Shown: positions 34,300-43,158 of the stretch, in pieces
Layout of the letters: each line of letters starts with the position of its first letter
How positions within the stretch are numbered: position 1 is the stretch's first letter
Translations under genes and position numbers: made by a program
The notes under the pieces: model-generated
Databases searched by the model: none
What the model was told of the DNA's origin: nothing
Seen by the model: only the letters and a program-made list of their open reading frames with translations
IMG/VR virus record: IMGVR_UViG_3300046000_009403
Span: 1-45,172 of that record
Reading direction: 5' to 3' (one strand)
DNA: 45,172 nucleotides
Origin: a virus

Positions 34300-34727
34300 T
34301 GGGTTGGCAGTATAAGGGTAAAGAACTTACACCAGAAGATATTCCAGAATGGGCAATTGGCTTTGTGTATTGCATAACACATGTGCCTAGCAACAAAAAG
34401 TATTGGGGTAAAAAGGTGCTAGTCTTTAAAAGAAGAACTAAGATAAATGCAAAAGAAAAGAAACTTACTGGAACTAGAAAGACTTTTAAAGTTGTTACTA
34501 AATCTTCAGGTTGGGAAAGTTATTGGGGTTCATGTATCCCTTTGCTTAGTGATATAATGGAGGAAGGAAAAGATAAATTTAAAAGAGAAATTCTTATGTT
34601 TTGCCACAATAAGAAACATTTGAGTTATTGTGAATTAGAAGCACAAGTAAAGAATGATTGTCTTAGAGTGGATAGTTACAACGGCACAATTTTAGGAAAA
34701 TGGTACAAAAAAGATTTGATTAGATGA
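34299..34727 (+). CDS. GIY-YIG-like endonuclease, 142 aa
   Basis: The start IGFVYCITHVPSNKKYWGKK aligns with the GIY...YIG motif (here VYC...YWG), followed by WESYWGSCIPLLSDIMEEGK then KFKREIL, the usual position of the helix and FxxEIL strand, and SYCELEAQVK, which has the metal-binding Glu. Similar to phage SegE-like or packaged-type nucleases. The basic insert FKRRTKINAKEKKLTGTRKT may bind DNA. May be a homing or recombination nuclease; the altered motif leaves activity uncertain. Confidence 0.65.
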   Translation: MGWQYKGKELTPEDIPEWAIGFVYCITHVPSNKKYWGKKVLVFKRRTKINAKEKKLTGTRKTFKVVTKSSGWESYWGSCIPLLSDIMEEGKDKFKREILMFCHNKKHLSYCELEAQVKNDCLRVDSYNGTILGKWYKKDLIR

Positions 34728-34993
34728 TAGAGATAAAACAGGAGCTTAAAGACCTTGCAGTCTTAGAATATGGATATGAGGTGCTAGATATGTTAGCTAC
34801 AGCTCCTTATAGAGATGTGGCAGACTATTTAAAAGGTAGAATGAATGAGTTAAAGCCTGATTGTGATTTTGAAGAAGTAAAAGATATTACAGTATGGGCT
34901 AGTGATTTAGATGCTTATAAGCGTAGAGCTTATATATACCATACTTACGTTTCTACAGTTATAAAATATGAGTTTGGAGACAGTCTTAAGTGA
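34724..34993 (+). CDS. Hypothetical protein, 89 aa
   Basis: Not recognised. Mostly helical, acidic N-terminus (IEIKQELKDLAVLEYGYEVL) and an aromatic C-terminal helix (RRAYIYHTYVSTVIKYEFGD). Four-base overlap with the upstream gene; its end overlaps the next gene by 26 bases. Confidence 0.55.
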   Translation: MIEIKQELKDLAVLEYGYEVLDMLATAPYRDVADYLKGRMNELKPDCDFEEVKDITVWASDLDAYKRRAYIYHTYVSTVIKYEFGDSLK

Positions 34994-35282
34994 TACAGAA
35001 AAACTTGTGAAATGTATGTTTCTTAGTAATGCTCTTTTGTATTGCTATGATGATTTGATGGTAAAACCTTTGATAGCTAAAAGGATTAGCAGTAAAGTAA
35101 ATCCAGCAAGAACTGCAATAGAAAAAGAGTTACAATTTTTTATGAAAGATTTGTATGAGGAGGATAATAACAAAACACAAGAAATATTGGAACAGTTAGA
35201 AGGTATTGCACAATCAATAAGTAAATTACAATTACACGAGTTGGAAGAAGTAAATAAAGCGTTGAAAAATGATAATAGATAA
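34968..35282 (+). CDS. Hypothetical helical protein, 104 aa
   Basis: Not recognised. Helical throughout (SLETVLSDTEKLVKCMFLSN, IEKELQFFMKDLYEEDNNKT, QLEGIAQSISKLQLHELEEV). Overlaps the rIIA-like gene by 14 bases. Confidence 0.6.
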   Translation: MSLETVLSDTEKLVKCMFLSNALLYCYDDLMVKPLIAKRISSKVNPARTAIEKELQFFMKDLYEEDNNKTQEILEQLEGIAQSISKLQLHELEEVNKALKNDNR

Positions 35283-37389
35283 AGAAAGTAAAGACGTAAT
35301 TAAATCAGAAGAATTAGGCAGTAGTATTAAGTATAGTATAGATACAGAGAATTTTGGACTTTTATTTAAGATGTTACGAGATAATCTGTATCAGAATAAA
35401 GAGTACACCATCATTAGAGAATATGTAAGTAATGCCATTGATGCACATACAGAGTATGGAGTAGATAAACCTGTAGAAATAGAATGGGTTGATGCTTCAG
35501 AACTTATGGGTATTGATACTCAGCTAATTGTACGTGATTTTGGTATAGGTCTAAGTCCTGATAGAGTAACCAATATATTTGGTAAGTACCTTAGTTCTAC
35601 TAAAAGAGCTGATAATAATTCAATAGGTGGATTCGGAATAGGTAGCAAATCAGCGTTTAGTTACACAGATAGTTACTATGTAAAAACATATTATGATGGT
35701 ACAGAGTATCAGTATAATTGTTATATAGATGAAGATGATTTAGGTAGTATTACTCTTATGTTTCAGCAACCAACTGAAAGGGGAAATGGTACTGAAATTA
35801 TTATACCTGTAAAACAAAGAGATAAGTATTTATTTGAACAAGCCATTACTAATCAGTTATTATTCTGTAATATAGAAACTAAGAATCTATCTGTTGATTT
35901 AAAGAAAGAAGTTACATACGAAGATGATGATTTTATTCTTACTAACAGAAGTGAAGAATTACGTTTGCTGAATGGTAAAATATTATATAAAGTAGATTTA
36001 CGTAATCCTCAGTTAGAAGAATTTAGTAATTTACGTAATTTAGACGGTGTTGTAGTTAAATGTAACATAGGAGAAGTAAAAGTTACTTTGTCAAGGGAAG
36101 ATTTAGACTATACAGGTAAAACAATAGAGTTGTTAAAATCTAAATTTGCCAAAGTAAAAGAAAAGTTAAAAGAAGGCTACATAGAATCTGTTAAGAATTG
36201 TACAACTTTCAGGGAATTTAATAATCTTTTGGAAAAGCAGATTAAGCCTAAAGTACAGATTAATAAGTATGATAATGGTAAAATCTTTGTGTGGAAAGAC
36301 TTTGAAGATGTAGTATTTAATAACTACAGACCTTTTATGCTGATAGAGGAAGGGTATTATGCACAGATAGTTAATAAGGTAACTAGTAGTTATTGGAATA
36401 CAACTTCTAAGAGAGCTTATACTTCTTCTACAAACTTTTACAACCATCATTATGAACCTAATCTTTATACATTATACCAAGAAGATGGTGTATGGGATAA
36501 AGAAATGCAAGAATGGTTAGGGTTAAATGCAAGAGCTATAAAGGTAGATATACCTGCGCTAACTCCTAAAGCAGATTTAGTAGCTGACCTTGTATATTTC
36601 TGTGAAGATGTAATGAAAGAAGTAGATGCTCTTCCTAAGCTAAGTGAAAAGAGAGATGAGTTTCTTGTTTATCGTAAAGAACAAAGGAAGTTAGGTAAAG
36701 TAGCTAATGTAAGATTAAATGGTGTATATCCTGCTGTAGAAGCTAATTATCCACGTTGGGCAGAGGAGGAATTAATATGGACTAGAGCTGATGTTAAACT
36801 TACTGAAAAAGACTTTAAGGATTATGTATTTGTTGGTAACCAGGAAGATAAACCAAGATTAGATGCTTTTCTTAAGTTATGTAGAGTTTTGTTAGATAAG
36901 CAATACAAAGGTTATATTATTTCAGTTCCTAACACAAAACATTTTACACAAAGAAGAGCAATACACATTAAAGATGTTATGAAAGATCATCCAGTATTAA
37001 GAGAATTAGTCACCAAAGCTGTTTTAAGAGAGTTTATTAATAAGAATGGTATAAGAAGTCAATGGGTTAAACATAATGGTTATATGAAAGTAATAAGCCC
37101 TTATTATACTAATATAATGACTAAGTTAGAGAATGTTCCTACTGCAAGATTAAATGATTCTGACTTATTAGACGAACTTAAAGACATAGGACTTAAGAAT
37201 GGTTGGTATAATAGAGATATTAATCTTGTTCATCATTATAACAACTTTATGAAAGGTGCAGAGTTATTTAAGTATGTAGAGTTAACAGCAGAATCACTGC
37301 CTTTAGTAAAAGATTATTTACGGGAAAAAGGTAAGTTAAAAGAAGAAGTAGCTATAAATCAACTAAAACTAGAAGAAATCAATGATTAG
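35269..37389 (+). CDS. rIIA-like protein (GHKL ATPase), 706 aa
   Basis: The counterpart of T4 rIIA, linked to membrane effects and resistance to superinfection or host exclusion. N-terminal GHKL ATP-binding domain: N box REYVSNAIDAHTEYG at about residue 47, G1 box VRDFGIGLSP, and G2 box GGFGIGSKSAFSYTD. The long C-terminal part is alpha/beta and shows no recognised domain. Length is close to T4 rIIA (about 725). It overlaps rIIB-like by eight bases, the same order as in T4. Confidence 0.9.
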   Translation: MIIDKESKDVIKSEELGSSIKYSIDTENFGLLFKMLRDNLYQNKEYTIIREYVSNAIDAHTEYGVDKPVEIEWVDASELMGIDTQLIVRDFGIGLSPDRVTNIFGKYLSSTKRADNNSIGGFGIGSKSAFSYTDSYYVKTYYDGTEYQYNCYIDEDDLGSITLMFQQPTERGNGTEIIIPVKQRDKYLFEQAITNQLLFCNIETKNLSVDLKKEVTYEDDDFILTNRSEELRLLNGKILYKVDLRNPQLEEFSNLRNLDGVVVKCNIGEVKVTLSREDLDYTGKTIELLKSKFAKVKEKLKEGYIESVKNCTTFREFNNLLEKQIKPKVQINKYDNGKIFVWKDFEDVVFNNYRPFMLIEEGYYAQIVNKVTSSYWNTTSKRAYTSSTNFYNHHYEPNLYTLYQEDGVWDKEMQEWLGLNARAIKVDIPALTPKADLVADLVYFCEDVMKEVDALPKLSEKRDEFLVYRKEQRKLGKVANVRLNGVYPAVEANYPRWAEEELIWTRADVKLTEKDFKDYVFVGNQEDKPRLDAFLKLCRVLLDKQYKGYIISVPNTKHFTQRRAIHIKDVMKDHPVLRELVTKAVLREFINKNGIRSQWVKHNGYMKVISPYYTNIMTKLENVPTARLNDSDLLDELKDIGLKNGWYNRDINLVHHYNNFMKGAELFKYVELTAESLPLVKDYLREKGKLKEEVAINQLKLEEIND

Positions 37390-38281
37390 TTACATTGCAA
37401 GTGAACAAACAATTACCATTAACATTAATGGTGCTCCCAGGTTAATAAAGATTAAATCTAAAGACCATAGGAATTATATTATAAGATTATTGACTGAATG
37501 TCAAAAGAATGAAAGTGCAGAGAATTTAGAAGAATTATGGATTGCCTTAACTCCATATAAGCGTGTAGCACATAAAGTAGATGGACGTATAGAGTATGTA
37601 GAAGATTTAGGTAAACTATTTGTTAAAGGAATAGAAAGACCTTTACCTGAAGTACTACAAAAGCGTATTATGTCTTTCTTAGATGATGAGTTACCCATAG
37701 ATGCTTTAATTAAGTTCTGGGAGAATTGTCAACTAAATCCTGAATTTAGAGCTATTGAAGAGCTTTATTTATTCTTGGAGCATAATGGTCTTCCTATTAC
37801 AGATGATGGCTGTTTTGTAGCTTATAAGAAAGTAGATAAAGTAGACTATGATGCTGAAGCTCCAGAAGAATTTGTAGGTCTTTATATAGATAAATTAGGC
37901 AACTGTCGTAATAACAAAGGACATTTTGTTGGGGGTGAAGTAAAAGAAAGGTTCAAAGCATGGGTAAATAATCCACAAGAATCTTACAAACTTGTTGATA
38001 ATAGGACAGGTACTTTTGATAATAGTGTAGGACAAACTGTATCTATGCCTAGAAAAGAAGTTAATAATGATAGAACTATTACGTGCTCACACGGGCTTCA
38101 TTGTAGTAATTGGGATTATGCTAAAAACTATAGTGGCAATGTTTTAGTAATGGTTAAAGTTAATCCTTCTGACGTGGTATCAGTACCTTTGAACTACTCT
38201 AATAAGAAGCTCCGTTGCTGTAAGTATGTAGTTCTTGGGATTATAGATAATGAAATGTCTGCTAAATACTTAGAAGTATAA
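37382..38281 (+). CDS. rIIB-like protein, 299 aa
   Basis: Partner of rIIA. The middle and C-terminal parts carry the family's marks: LYLFLEHNGLPITDDGCFVA then YKKVDKVDYD; RTGTFDNSVGQTVSMPRKEV; the CSxGLH motif in ITCSHGLHCSNWDYAK; and VLVMVKVNPSDVVSVPLNYS. It is similar in size to T4 rIIB (312). rIIA and rIIB products together protect the phage against some host exclusion systems in T4; the function here is inferred. Confidence 0.9.
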   Translation: MISYIASEQTITININGAPRLIKIKSKDHRNYIIRLLTECQKNESAENLEELWIALTPYKRVAHKVDGRIEYVEDLGKLFVKGIERPLPEVLQKRIMSFLDDELPIDALIKFWENCQLNPEFRAIEELYLFLEHNGLPITDDGCFVAYKKVDKVDYDAEAPEEFVGLYIDKLGNCRNNKGHFVGGEVKERFKAWVNNPQESYKLVDNRTGTFDNSVGQTVSMPRKEVNNDRTITCSHGLHCSNWDYAKNYSGNVLVMVKVNPSDVVSVPLNYSNKKLRCCKYVVLGIIDNEMSAKYLEV

Positions 38282-39225
38282 TGATTAGAGAGTTAGAACA
38301 AAAAGAGTTTAGAGAGATGGATGCCTGGAGTTATTCCAGGCTTTCTCTCTTTGCTAAAGACAGAATGTTGTACAAGAAGAAGTATGTAGATAAAGAACAT
38401 ATTGCTTTACCTAAGACAAGAGCTATGATTATGGGTAATCTTATGGATACTCTTGTTAGTGCTCCTGAATCTTTTGAAGATTTATTTATAATGCGTCCTT
38501 TTACTATACCTAAACCACAAATGAAGAATTATGTGGAATATCTTGTTGAAGCATATACTAATCCTTCAGTTCTTGGAGAAGAAACAGCAGAGGAGTATGC
38601 TTATAGGAAAGAAGGTATAAAAGGTGCTACATTAGCTAAAATTAGAGAAAGGTTTGAAACAGAAGGTAGGGAGTATTATGAGATAATGGTAGAAAGCCTT
38701 GAAAAAGATATAGTAACACCACAGGAGTATCAAAAAGCTCAGTATGTGTTACAATGCTTAAAAGATAATCCTATGACTTCTCCCATATTATTACATGATA
38801 AACAAAAGATGTACTATTCTGAATATCTTGGTGGTTGTAAGTTCTGCCCTGACTTTGTAAGTACAGAAGATAAAACTATTGTAACTGATTTAAAGATGGT
38901 TACAAATAATCTTATGGACTTTCAGAATAACATAAAGATGTTTAACTATGATATACAAGCTGCTTTATTTGGTACAGGCATAGGTATAGAAGAAGACCAT
39001 TATAATACTAATACAATGGACTACTTTCAATTCCTTGTAGTAAATGCTTCTTACCCTGAATACCCTATGTTATGGAAAGTAAGTAAAGAAGATTTTGTAG
39101 TGGCAAAACAAAGAGTAGAAGATTTAGCTTATGAAGCTAAAATGAGAGAAGATACTAATAATTGGTACTATCCTTTGGAAGGTAGTATTGTAGAAACTAA
39201 ATTGTATGAGCAACATAATAAATAA
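38281..39225 (+). CDS. PD-(D/E)XK exonuclease (RecB/Cas4-like), 314 aa
   Basis: Probably a single-strand-generating exonuclease for recombination, like exonuclease VIII or the DUF3799 group. Visible parts: the leading WSYSRLSLFAKDRMLYKKKY (compare iSaS.l......pa.yk), AMIMGNLMDTLVSAPESFED (the His region replaced by Met/Asn), GCKFCPDFVSTEDKTIVTDL with D of PDF and D-x-K of TDLKM (active-site motif II/III), and MFNYDIQAALF (QxxxY-type motif). It has a one-base overlap with rIIB and partners functionally with the Sak4-like ATPase. Confidence 0.82.
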   Translation: MIRELEQKEFREMDAWSYSRLSLFAKDRMLYKKKYVDKEHIALPKTRAMIMGNLMDTLVSAPESFEDLFIMRPFTIPKPQMKNYVEYLVEAYTNPSVLGEETAEEYAYRKEGIKGATLAKIRERFETEGREYYEIMVESLEKDIVTPQEYQKAQYVLQCLKDNPMTSPILLHDKQKMYYSEYLGGCKFCPDFVSTEDKTIVTDLKMVTNNLMDFQNNIKMFNYDIQAALFGTGIGIEEDHYNTNTMDYFQFLVVNASYPEYPMLWKVSKEDFVVAKQRVEDLAYEAKMREDTNNWYYPLEGSIVETKLYEQHNK

Positions 39226-39502
39226 ATTAAAACCAGGAGATTTAATTGCTGTAGCCTATAGAAACTGTACATATCCTGCTATTTATCATAAAAATACAGG
39301 AGTTAGTGTACAGTACTTTGAACTTAGAAAATGGCGATTAAAAGTATTTAAGGAAAAAGGAGTTAGTGAATCTGGTAAAGAGTACATCAGTGCTTTTTAC
39401 AACAACTATAGAGTAGTAAAGATTACAGAAGATAGTCTTACTGATGAAGATTTAGCAATATACAAAGAAATGAAAGCTATATATGAAGGCATTTCCGTAT
39501 AA
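39206..39502 (+). CDS. Hypothetical SH3-like protein, 98 aa
   Basis: Not recognised. Opens like a small beta-barrel: KLKPGDLIAVAYRNCTYPAI, then FFNNYRVVKI-type strands (it reads AFYNNYRVVKITEDSLTDED) and a helix. The start lies 20 bases inside the exonuclease gene. Function unknown. Confidence 0.6.
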   Translation: MSNIINKLKPGDLIAVAYRNCTYPAIYHKNTGVSVQYFELRKWRLKVFKEKGVSESGKEYISAFYNNYRVVKITEDSLTDEDLAIYKEMKAIYEGISV

Positions 39503-40154
39503 TCATTCTTGCTTATTCTTACTTCCAATACTTCATCTTAAAGCATCTGGTTTAGGTGTTGGTGGTCAACTATTTAAGAATACTTATATTGGAGTAGATG
39601 TACATCCTGAATTAGACAACCATTTCTTCTTGCATTATAAGTATAGTCCTAAGAAAGAGTTCTTACAACTTGAAGCAGGGCTTATGGAAAGAAGAAACTT
39701 TGTTAAAGATATTCATGCAGGAGATGATATACTGTATTGTTTTTCTGTTCCTGAAAACTACAAAGAAGAATATAAGTTGTTTAAAGAAGGTAAGTATAGC
39801 CAATTCAGTAATACTTATAAAATGCAAGTACTTCGTTGTTATGAATTAGGTTATGAAGACCCTTTGAGAGGATTATATATAGTTAAAGAAGAGAATCATA
39901 GAATAGATTTCTGTAATCTATTATTTCCTGTTCTTAATAAGCTAGAACCTCTTAAAGAAATTATAGAATATAACCTAAGTAATTGGACTGAAGAATTGTA
40001 TTTTAGAAGTACATCTACTAAAACATTAAGTAGAGTTGAGTTGGGTGACCAGGAATTATTTTCTGTTCCTACTGAAAATGAAGTATATAAGTTAGAAAAG
40101 GTAAGGTATAAGAAAACAAAAATAGAATTAAACAAAAACTTTGAAAATGAATAA
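39483..40154 (+). CDS. Hypothetical protein, 223 aa
   Basis: Not recognised. Alpha/beta; N-terminal strand-rich part (FLLPILHLKASGLGVGGQLF, NTYIGVDVHPELDNHFFLHY) and a helical middle (EEYKLFKEGKYSQFSNTYKM). No membrane or signal features. It overlaps its neighbours slightly. Possibly a metabolic or replication accessory; no motif supports a more exact call. Confidence 0.6.
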   Translation: MKAFPYNHSCLFLLPILHLKASGLGVGGQLFKNTYIGVDVHPELDNHFFLHYKYSPKKEFLQLEAGLMERRNFVKDIHAGDDILYCFSVPENYKEEYKLFKEGKYSQFSNTYKMQVLRCYELGYEDPLRGLYIVKEENHRIDFCNLLFPVLNKLEPLKEIIEYNLSNWTEELYFRSTSTKTLSRVELGDQELFSVPTENEVYKLEKVRYKKTKIELNKNFENE

Positions 40155-40902
40155 TTTCAATAAACAAGAATTAGAGCTGATTAGTATTCCACTACCAGCA
40201 AAAGAAGGTAAGTATGTACCTGTAAGCCATAAACAACTTATAGAAACTACCTTGGAAGAATTAGATAAGAATAACTTGTATGTGACTACACGTCAGTATA
40301 ATACATCTAGCAATGGTCAAAGGATTATAGCTAAGTATGGTATACAAAGTTTAGATTCAGAAATGGAGATTATGCTAGCTTTTACTAATAGTTATGATAA
40401 ATCTATGACTGTAGGTTATGCAGCAGGTGCTAGAGTATTTGTATGTAGTAATGGTGCTATTTCAGGTACATTGACTTCTTACAAAAGGAAACATATGGGT
40501 ACTGTACAAACAGAGCTTACCTTGAAGATTAGTGAAGCTATTAATTCTGTACAAGAAGAGTTTGAGCAACTAAAACAAGATAGAGATTTGTTTAAACAAG
40601 TAACTTTAGATCTACGCACAAAAGCTGAGTTGTTAGGAAGGTTATATATAGAGAAAGAAATCCTTCTACCAAATCAAGTAGCAACAGTACGTAATGAGAT
40701 TATTACACCAACATTTGATTATGGTGCAAAAGACTCTTTGTGGGAGTTCTATAATTATGGTACATTTGCATTGAAAGATTCTTCACCAATAAATTACATT
40801 AAGAAGCATACAGAGTTACATAAATTTATAAAAGATTATATAGAGATAGAAGATGGAAAAAGCATGGTTGGAGAAAGTCTTTACGCAGAGTTGGTACAAT
40901 AG
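40147..40902 (+). CDS. DUF932-like protein, 251 aa
   Basis: Start at ATG 40147 (a TTG two codons earlier is possible). It resembles the DUF932/phage-plasmid-like family: VPVSHKQLIETTLEELDKNN, ILMLAFTNSYDKS-type strand (it reads MLAFTNSYDKSMTVGYAAGA), then RVFVCSNGAISGT, where the family has a v.CtNgl motif, and a long helix KISEAINSVQEEFEQLKQDR. Members accompany phage replication genes but have no proven biochemical role. The C-terminus overlaps the UDG-like gene by 50 bases. Confidence 0.65.
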   Translation: MNNFNKQELELISIPLPAKEGKYVPVSHKQLIETTLEELDKNNLYVTTRQYNTSSNGQRIIAKYGIQSLDSEMEIMLAFTNSYDKSMTVGYAAGARVFVCSNGAISGTLTSYKRKHMGTVQTELTLKISEAINSVQEEFEQLKQDRDLFKQVTLDLRTKAELLGRLYIEKEILLPNQVATVRNEIITPTFDYGAKDSLWEFYNYGTFALKDSSPINYIKKHTELHKFIKDYIEIEDGKSMVGESLYAELVQ

Positions 40903-41542
40903 ATTAAAACATTATGTTAGTAGTGATGAGTTTAATAATTTAGGTAATAAAATAGCAGCTTCTCGTAAGGGGGCTGCTATTTATCCTTCTTCTGATAAAG
41001 TTTTTAAGGCATTTCAACTAACTGCTTTTGGCGATGTAAAAGTAGTTATATTAGGGAATGAACCTTATAATACTAAAGATTGTGCTGATGGATTAGCATT
41101 TAGTTGTAGTTATGCTTTGTTAGGTAAAAGAATGCAGCCTAGTTTAGTTCAGATTTATGAAGCTGTAGAAAGAACTTGTTATAAAGGTCTTATGCTGCAT
41201 AAAGAACCTAATTTAGAACATTGGGCAAAGCAGGGTGTATTACTTTTAAATACAGCTCTTACAGTAGAAGAAGGTAATCCTGAAAGTCATTTAGCTTTAT
41301 GGAAACCCTTTACTAAAGAAGTACTTAAAGCTCTTAGTGAGTATAATACAGGTATAATATATTGTTTGTGGGGGAGTAAAGCTCAACAATATGAAAAGTA
41401 TATTAATCCTAAGTTTAATTACATACTTAAAGCAAAGCACCCAAGTAGTGCTACTTTTATGCAGAATGTATGGGAGTGTAACCACTTTGTTGAAATAAAC
41501 AAGATACTTAAACAGAATAATAACGAAGAAATTATTTGGTAA
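40853..41542 (+). CDS. Uracil-DNA glycosylase family 1-like protein with altered motif A
   Basis: 229 residues, like E. coli Ung. Family 1 order is intact: VKVVILGNEPYNTKDCADGL then AFS (motif A), KQGVLLLNTALTVEEG (uracil-binding Asn kept), IIYCLWGSKAQQYEKYI, and the His-containing loop AKHPSSATFMQN. But motif A reads GNEPYN where functional enzymes have GQDPYH: Gln to Asn, the water-activating Asp to Glu, and His to Asn. Activity may be weak or lost, or the protein may bind rather than excise uracil. crAss-like phages often carry UDG. Overlaps the DUF932-like gene by 50 bases. Confidence 0.85.
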   Translation: MEKAWLEKVFTQSWYNRLKHYVSSDEFNNLGNKIAASRKGAAIYPSSDKVFKAFQLTAFGDVKVVILGNEPYNTKDCADGLAFSCSYALLGKRMQPSLVQIYEAVERTCYKGLMLHKEPNLEHWAKQGVLLLNTALTVEEGNPESHLALWKPFTKEVLKALSEYNTGIIYCLWGSKAQQYEKYINPKFNYILKAKHPSSATFMQNVWECNHFVEINKILKQNNNEEIIW

Positions 41543-41775
41543 TGAAAACAATAATTCATGTAAATCAGCATAATATAAAAGCTAACACTAAGGGGTTAGA
41601 ACTTCCTGTTATTACTTGTAAAACTTATAAAAACAATGAGTATGGTAATAATGTATTAGTATATGATAAAAATGGTGAGGTAGCTGCTAGAATTATTTAT
41701 TCACCAGATAAACCTTTAAGCTGTGGTGCAAAAGTTTGGATAGAAACGTATAATAAAGTTGAAATTGTAAAATAA
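41542..41775 (+). CDS. Hypothetical protein, 77 aa
   Basis: Not recognised. ATG at 41542, overlapping the UDG-like stop; strand-rich (KTIIHVNQHNIKANTKGLEL, NVLVYDKNGEVAARIIYSPD). The pattern of HVNQHxIxxN followed by ItCKTYKNNEYGN resembles a small family seen in phages and plasmids of Bacteroidota and others. One-base overlap with the next gene. Confidence 0.6.
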   Translation: MKTIIHVNQHNIKANTKGLELPVITCKTYKNNEYGNNVLVYDKNGEVAARIIYSPDKPLSCGAKVWIETYNKVEIVK

Positions 41776-42044
41776 TGAAACAAGATGTAATAGATTTCTT
41801 TAAAGAGCATAAGACTACATACGAACAAGCTTGTAGAGAAAAGAAAGTAGAGTATTTAAAAAATGTTTCTCCTTATAAGTATGTGTATGGTATAAAGTTT
41901 AGAGGTGAAATAGTTTACAGAGCTTATATTACAAGACTAAAATGGGCTAACTACTTTCTTAGTGAAAGAGAAGCAGCCATTGCTGTAGATAAGAAGTTAA
42001 TAGAAAAAGGTAAAGAACCTGTTAATATATTAAAAAGGAAATGA
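41775..42044 (+). CDS. AP2/DUF-like small basic protein, 89 aa
   Basis: Not assigned with confidence. Basic, with KYVYGIKFRGEIVYRAYITR then YFLSEREAAIAVDKKLIEKG. The strand-strand-strand-helix with a final EAAIAVDKKLIEKGKEPVNI closely recalls AP2-like DNA-binding domains of phage endonucleases (compare teeEAAraYDxaaixxxGxxaxxN). A DNA-binding role is therefore likely. Confidence 0.6.
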   Translation: MKQDVIDFFKEHKTTYEQACREKKVEYLKNVSPYKYVYGIKFRGEIVYRAYITRLKWANYFLSEREAAIAVDKKLIEKGKEPVNILKRK

Positions 42045-42256
42045 ATTATAGCTTAGAAAGTGCCGTTGGGCATACAATTATGATTTTCTTTTTTGCCTTT
42101 CTTTTTATAGGTATGGCAATAGGAATGTTAGGAATTAAAGAAGGGCTTAAAACACTTCTTACTTTCCAAAAAGAAGACAAAGATATATCTTATATATTTT
42201 ATGGGTATATAGTATTTATGTTAACATTAATATGGGGAACTTATGCAATATTTTAA
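42041..42256 (+). CDS. Small membrane protein, 71 aa
   Basis: Two transmembrane helices: IMIFFFAFLFIGMAIGMLGI and FYGYIVFMLTLIWGTYAIF, joined by a charged loop. ATGA overlap with the upstream gene. Function unknown. Confidence 0.65.
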   Translation: MNYSLESAVGHTIMIFFFAFLFIGMAIGMLGIKEGLKTLLTFQKEDKDISYIFYGYIVFMLTLIWGTYAIF

Positions 42257-42479
42257 AATAGAACTAGAAGCAGAACCATTTAATAAAGAACTTTATTTTT
42301 CAGGTTTTGCAGAAATAGCAGATACAGAATATAACTTTGTACTTACTCATAGTGATAATGATACTTATGAGGTAGAATTTATGGATGAAGAAGCCATAGA
42401 AACAGAGTTATTTGAGTATGAAGTAAAAGAATTAAAGGAAGCAATAATAAATAAATATAAGAATGATATTAGAACTTAG
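42243..42479 (+). CDS. Hypothetical acidic protein, 78 aa
   Basis: Not recognised. Very acidic (ETELFEYEVKELKEAIINKY) with a strand-rich N-terminus (YFSGFAEIADTEYNFVLTHS). The start lies 14 bases within the membrane-protein gene and its end overlaps the next gene by 17 bases. Confidence 0.55.
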   Translation: MQYFKIELEAEPFNKELYFSGFAEIADTEYNFVLTHSDNDTYEVEFMDEEAIETELFEYEVKELKEAIINKYKNDIRT

Positions 42480-42669
42480 ACAACCATTAGAAGCAGAAAC
42501 ACACTTAGGTGATGTATGGTTAATACTATTTATAGATTATGGCCCATTAGAAAATAGTGTATTTGTAGGAGTAGTAAAACATACTGGAGAAGTAAAACAT
42601 TTTTCTTCAAATCAGGTAAAGTTGTTAAAAAATTGTACCTTTGATATAAGAAACAAATTAGAGTTGTAA
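42463..42669 (+). CDS. Hypothetical protein, 68 aa
   Basis: Not recognised. Beta-rich with an SH3-like look (GDVWLILFIDYGPLENSVFV, then HTGEVKHFSSNQVKLLKNCT). Overlapping start and end with neighbours. Confidence 0.55.
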   Translation: MILELRQPLEAETHLGDVWLILFIDYGPLENSVFVGVVKHTGEVKHFSSNQVKLLKNCTFDIRNKLEL

Positions 42670-42938
42670 TGGATTTTAAAGAATTTAAAGAAAAGTTTAA
42701 TCCTCTGATTCTTAATGAGTCAGAGGTAGGGCTTAGACAATTATATGTACCTTCTACTTGGCCTGAAGCTAAGGTATTATTAGGCTACCCTAATTCTTGT
42801 ATCTGGACAATAATAGAAGAAGAAAGTAAATTATACGTTAAAAATGATTTGCATTTCCACAATAAGGTAGCTAACATTATATGCGCTAATGTATGTAATG
42901 AACCTAGAGAAACTTATAAAATAGAAATAGATGAGTAA
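42669..42938 (+). CDS. Hypothetical protein, 89 aa
   Basis: Not recognised. N-terminal basic-hydrophobic helix (DFKEFKEKFNPLILNESEVG) then a strand-rich part ending in RETYKIEIDE. One-base overlap with the upstream gene. Confidence 0.6.
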   Translation: MDFKEFKEKFNPLILNESEVGLRQLYVPSTWPEAKVLLGYPNSCIWTIIEEESKLYVKNDLHFHNKVANIICANVCNEPRETYKIEIDE

Positions 42939-43158
42939 GCAAAATCTTGATAAAAGTTTTTTTGATGCTCCCTTTGAAGTAAAATCTGCTGCAATTAGAA
43001 GTACTTATGGAGTAGGTGTATCTTTTACAGAATACAAAAGATTAGTACTTACATATCCAGAATGGTTTGATGAAGATGAAGTTAAACACATACAAAAATT
43101 AAAAGATGAAGAAATTAATAATACTGATAATACTAACAATAAGTCTACAGAGCTGTAG
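42931..43158 (+). CDS. Hypothetical protein, 75 aa
   Basis: Not recognised. Helical (FFDAPFEVKSAAIRSTYGVG, EYKRLVLTYPEWFDEDEVKH) with a low-complexity, Asn/Thr-rich tail. That tail is encoded by the same 53 bases as the start of the lipoprotein gene, read in another frame. Confidence 0.6.
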   Translation: MSKQNLDKSFFDAPFEVKSAAIRSTYGVGVSFTEYKRLVLTYPEWFDEDEVKHIQKLKDEEINNTDNTNNKSTEL

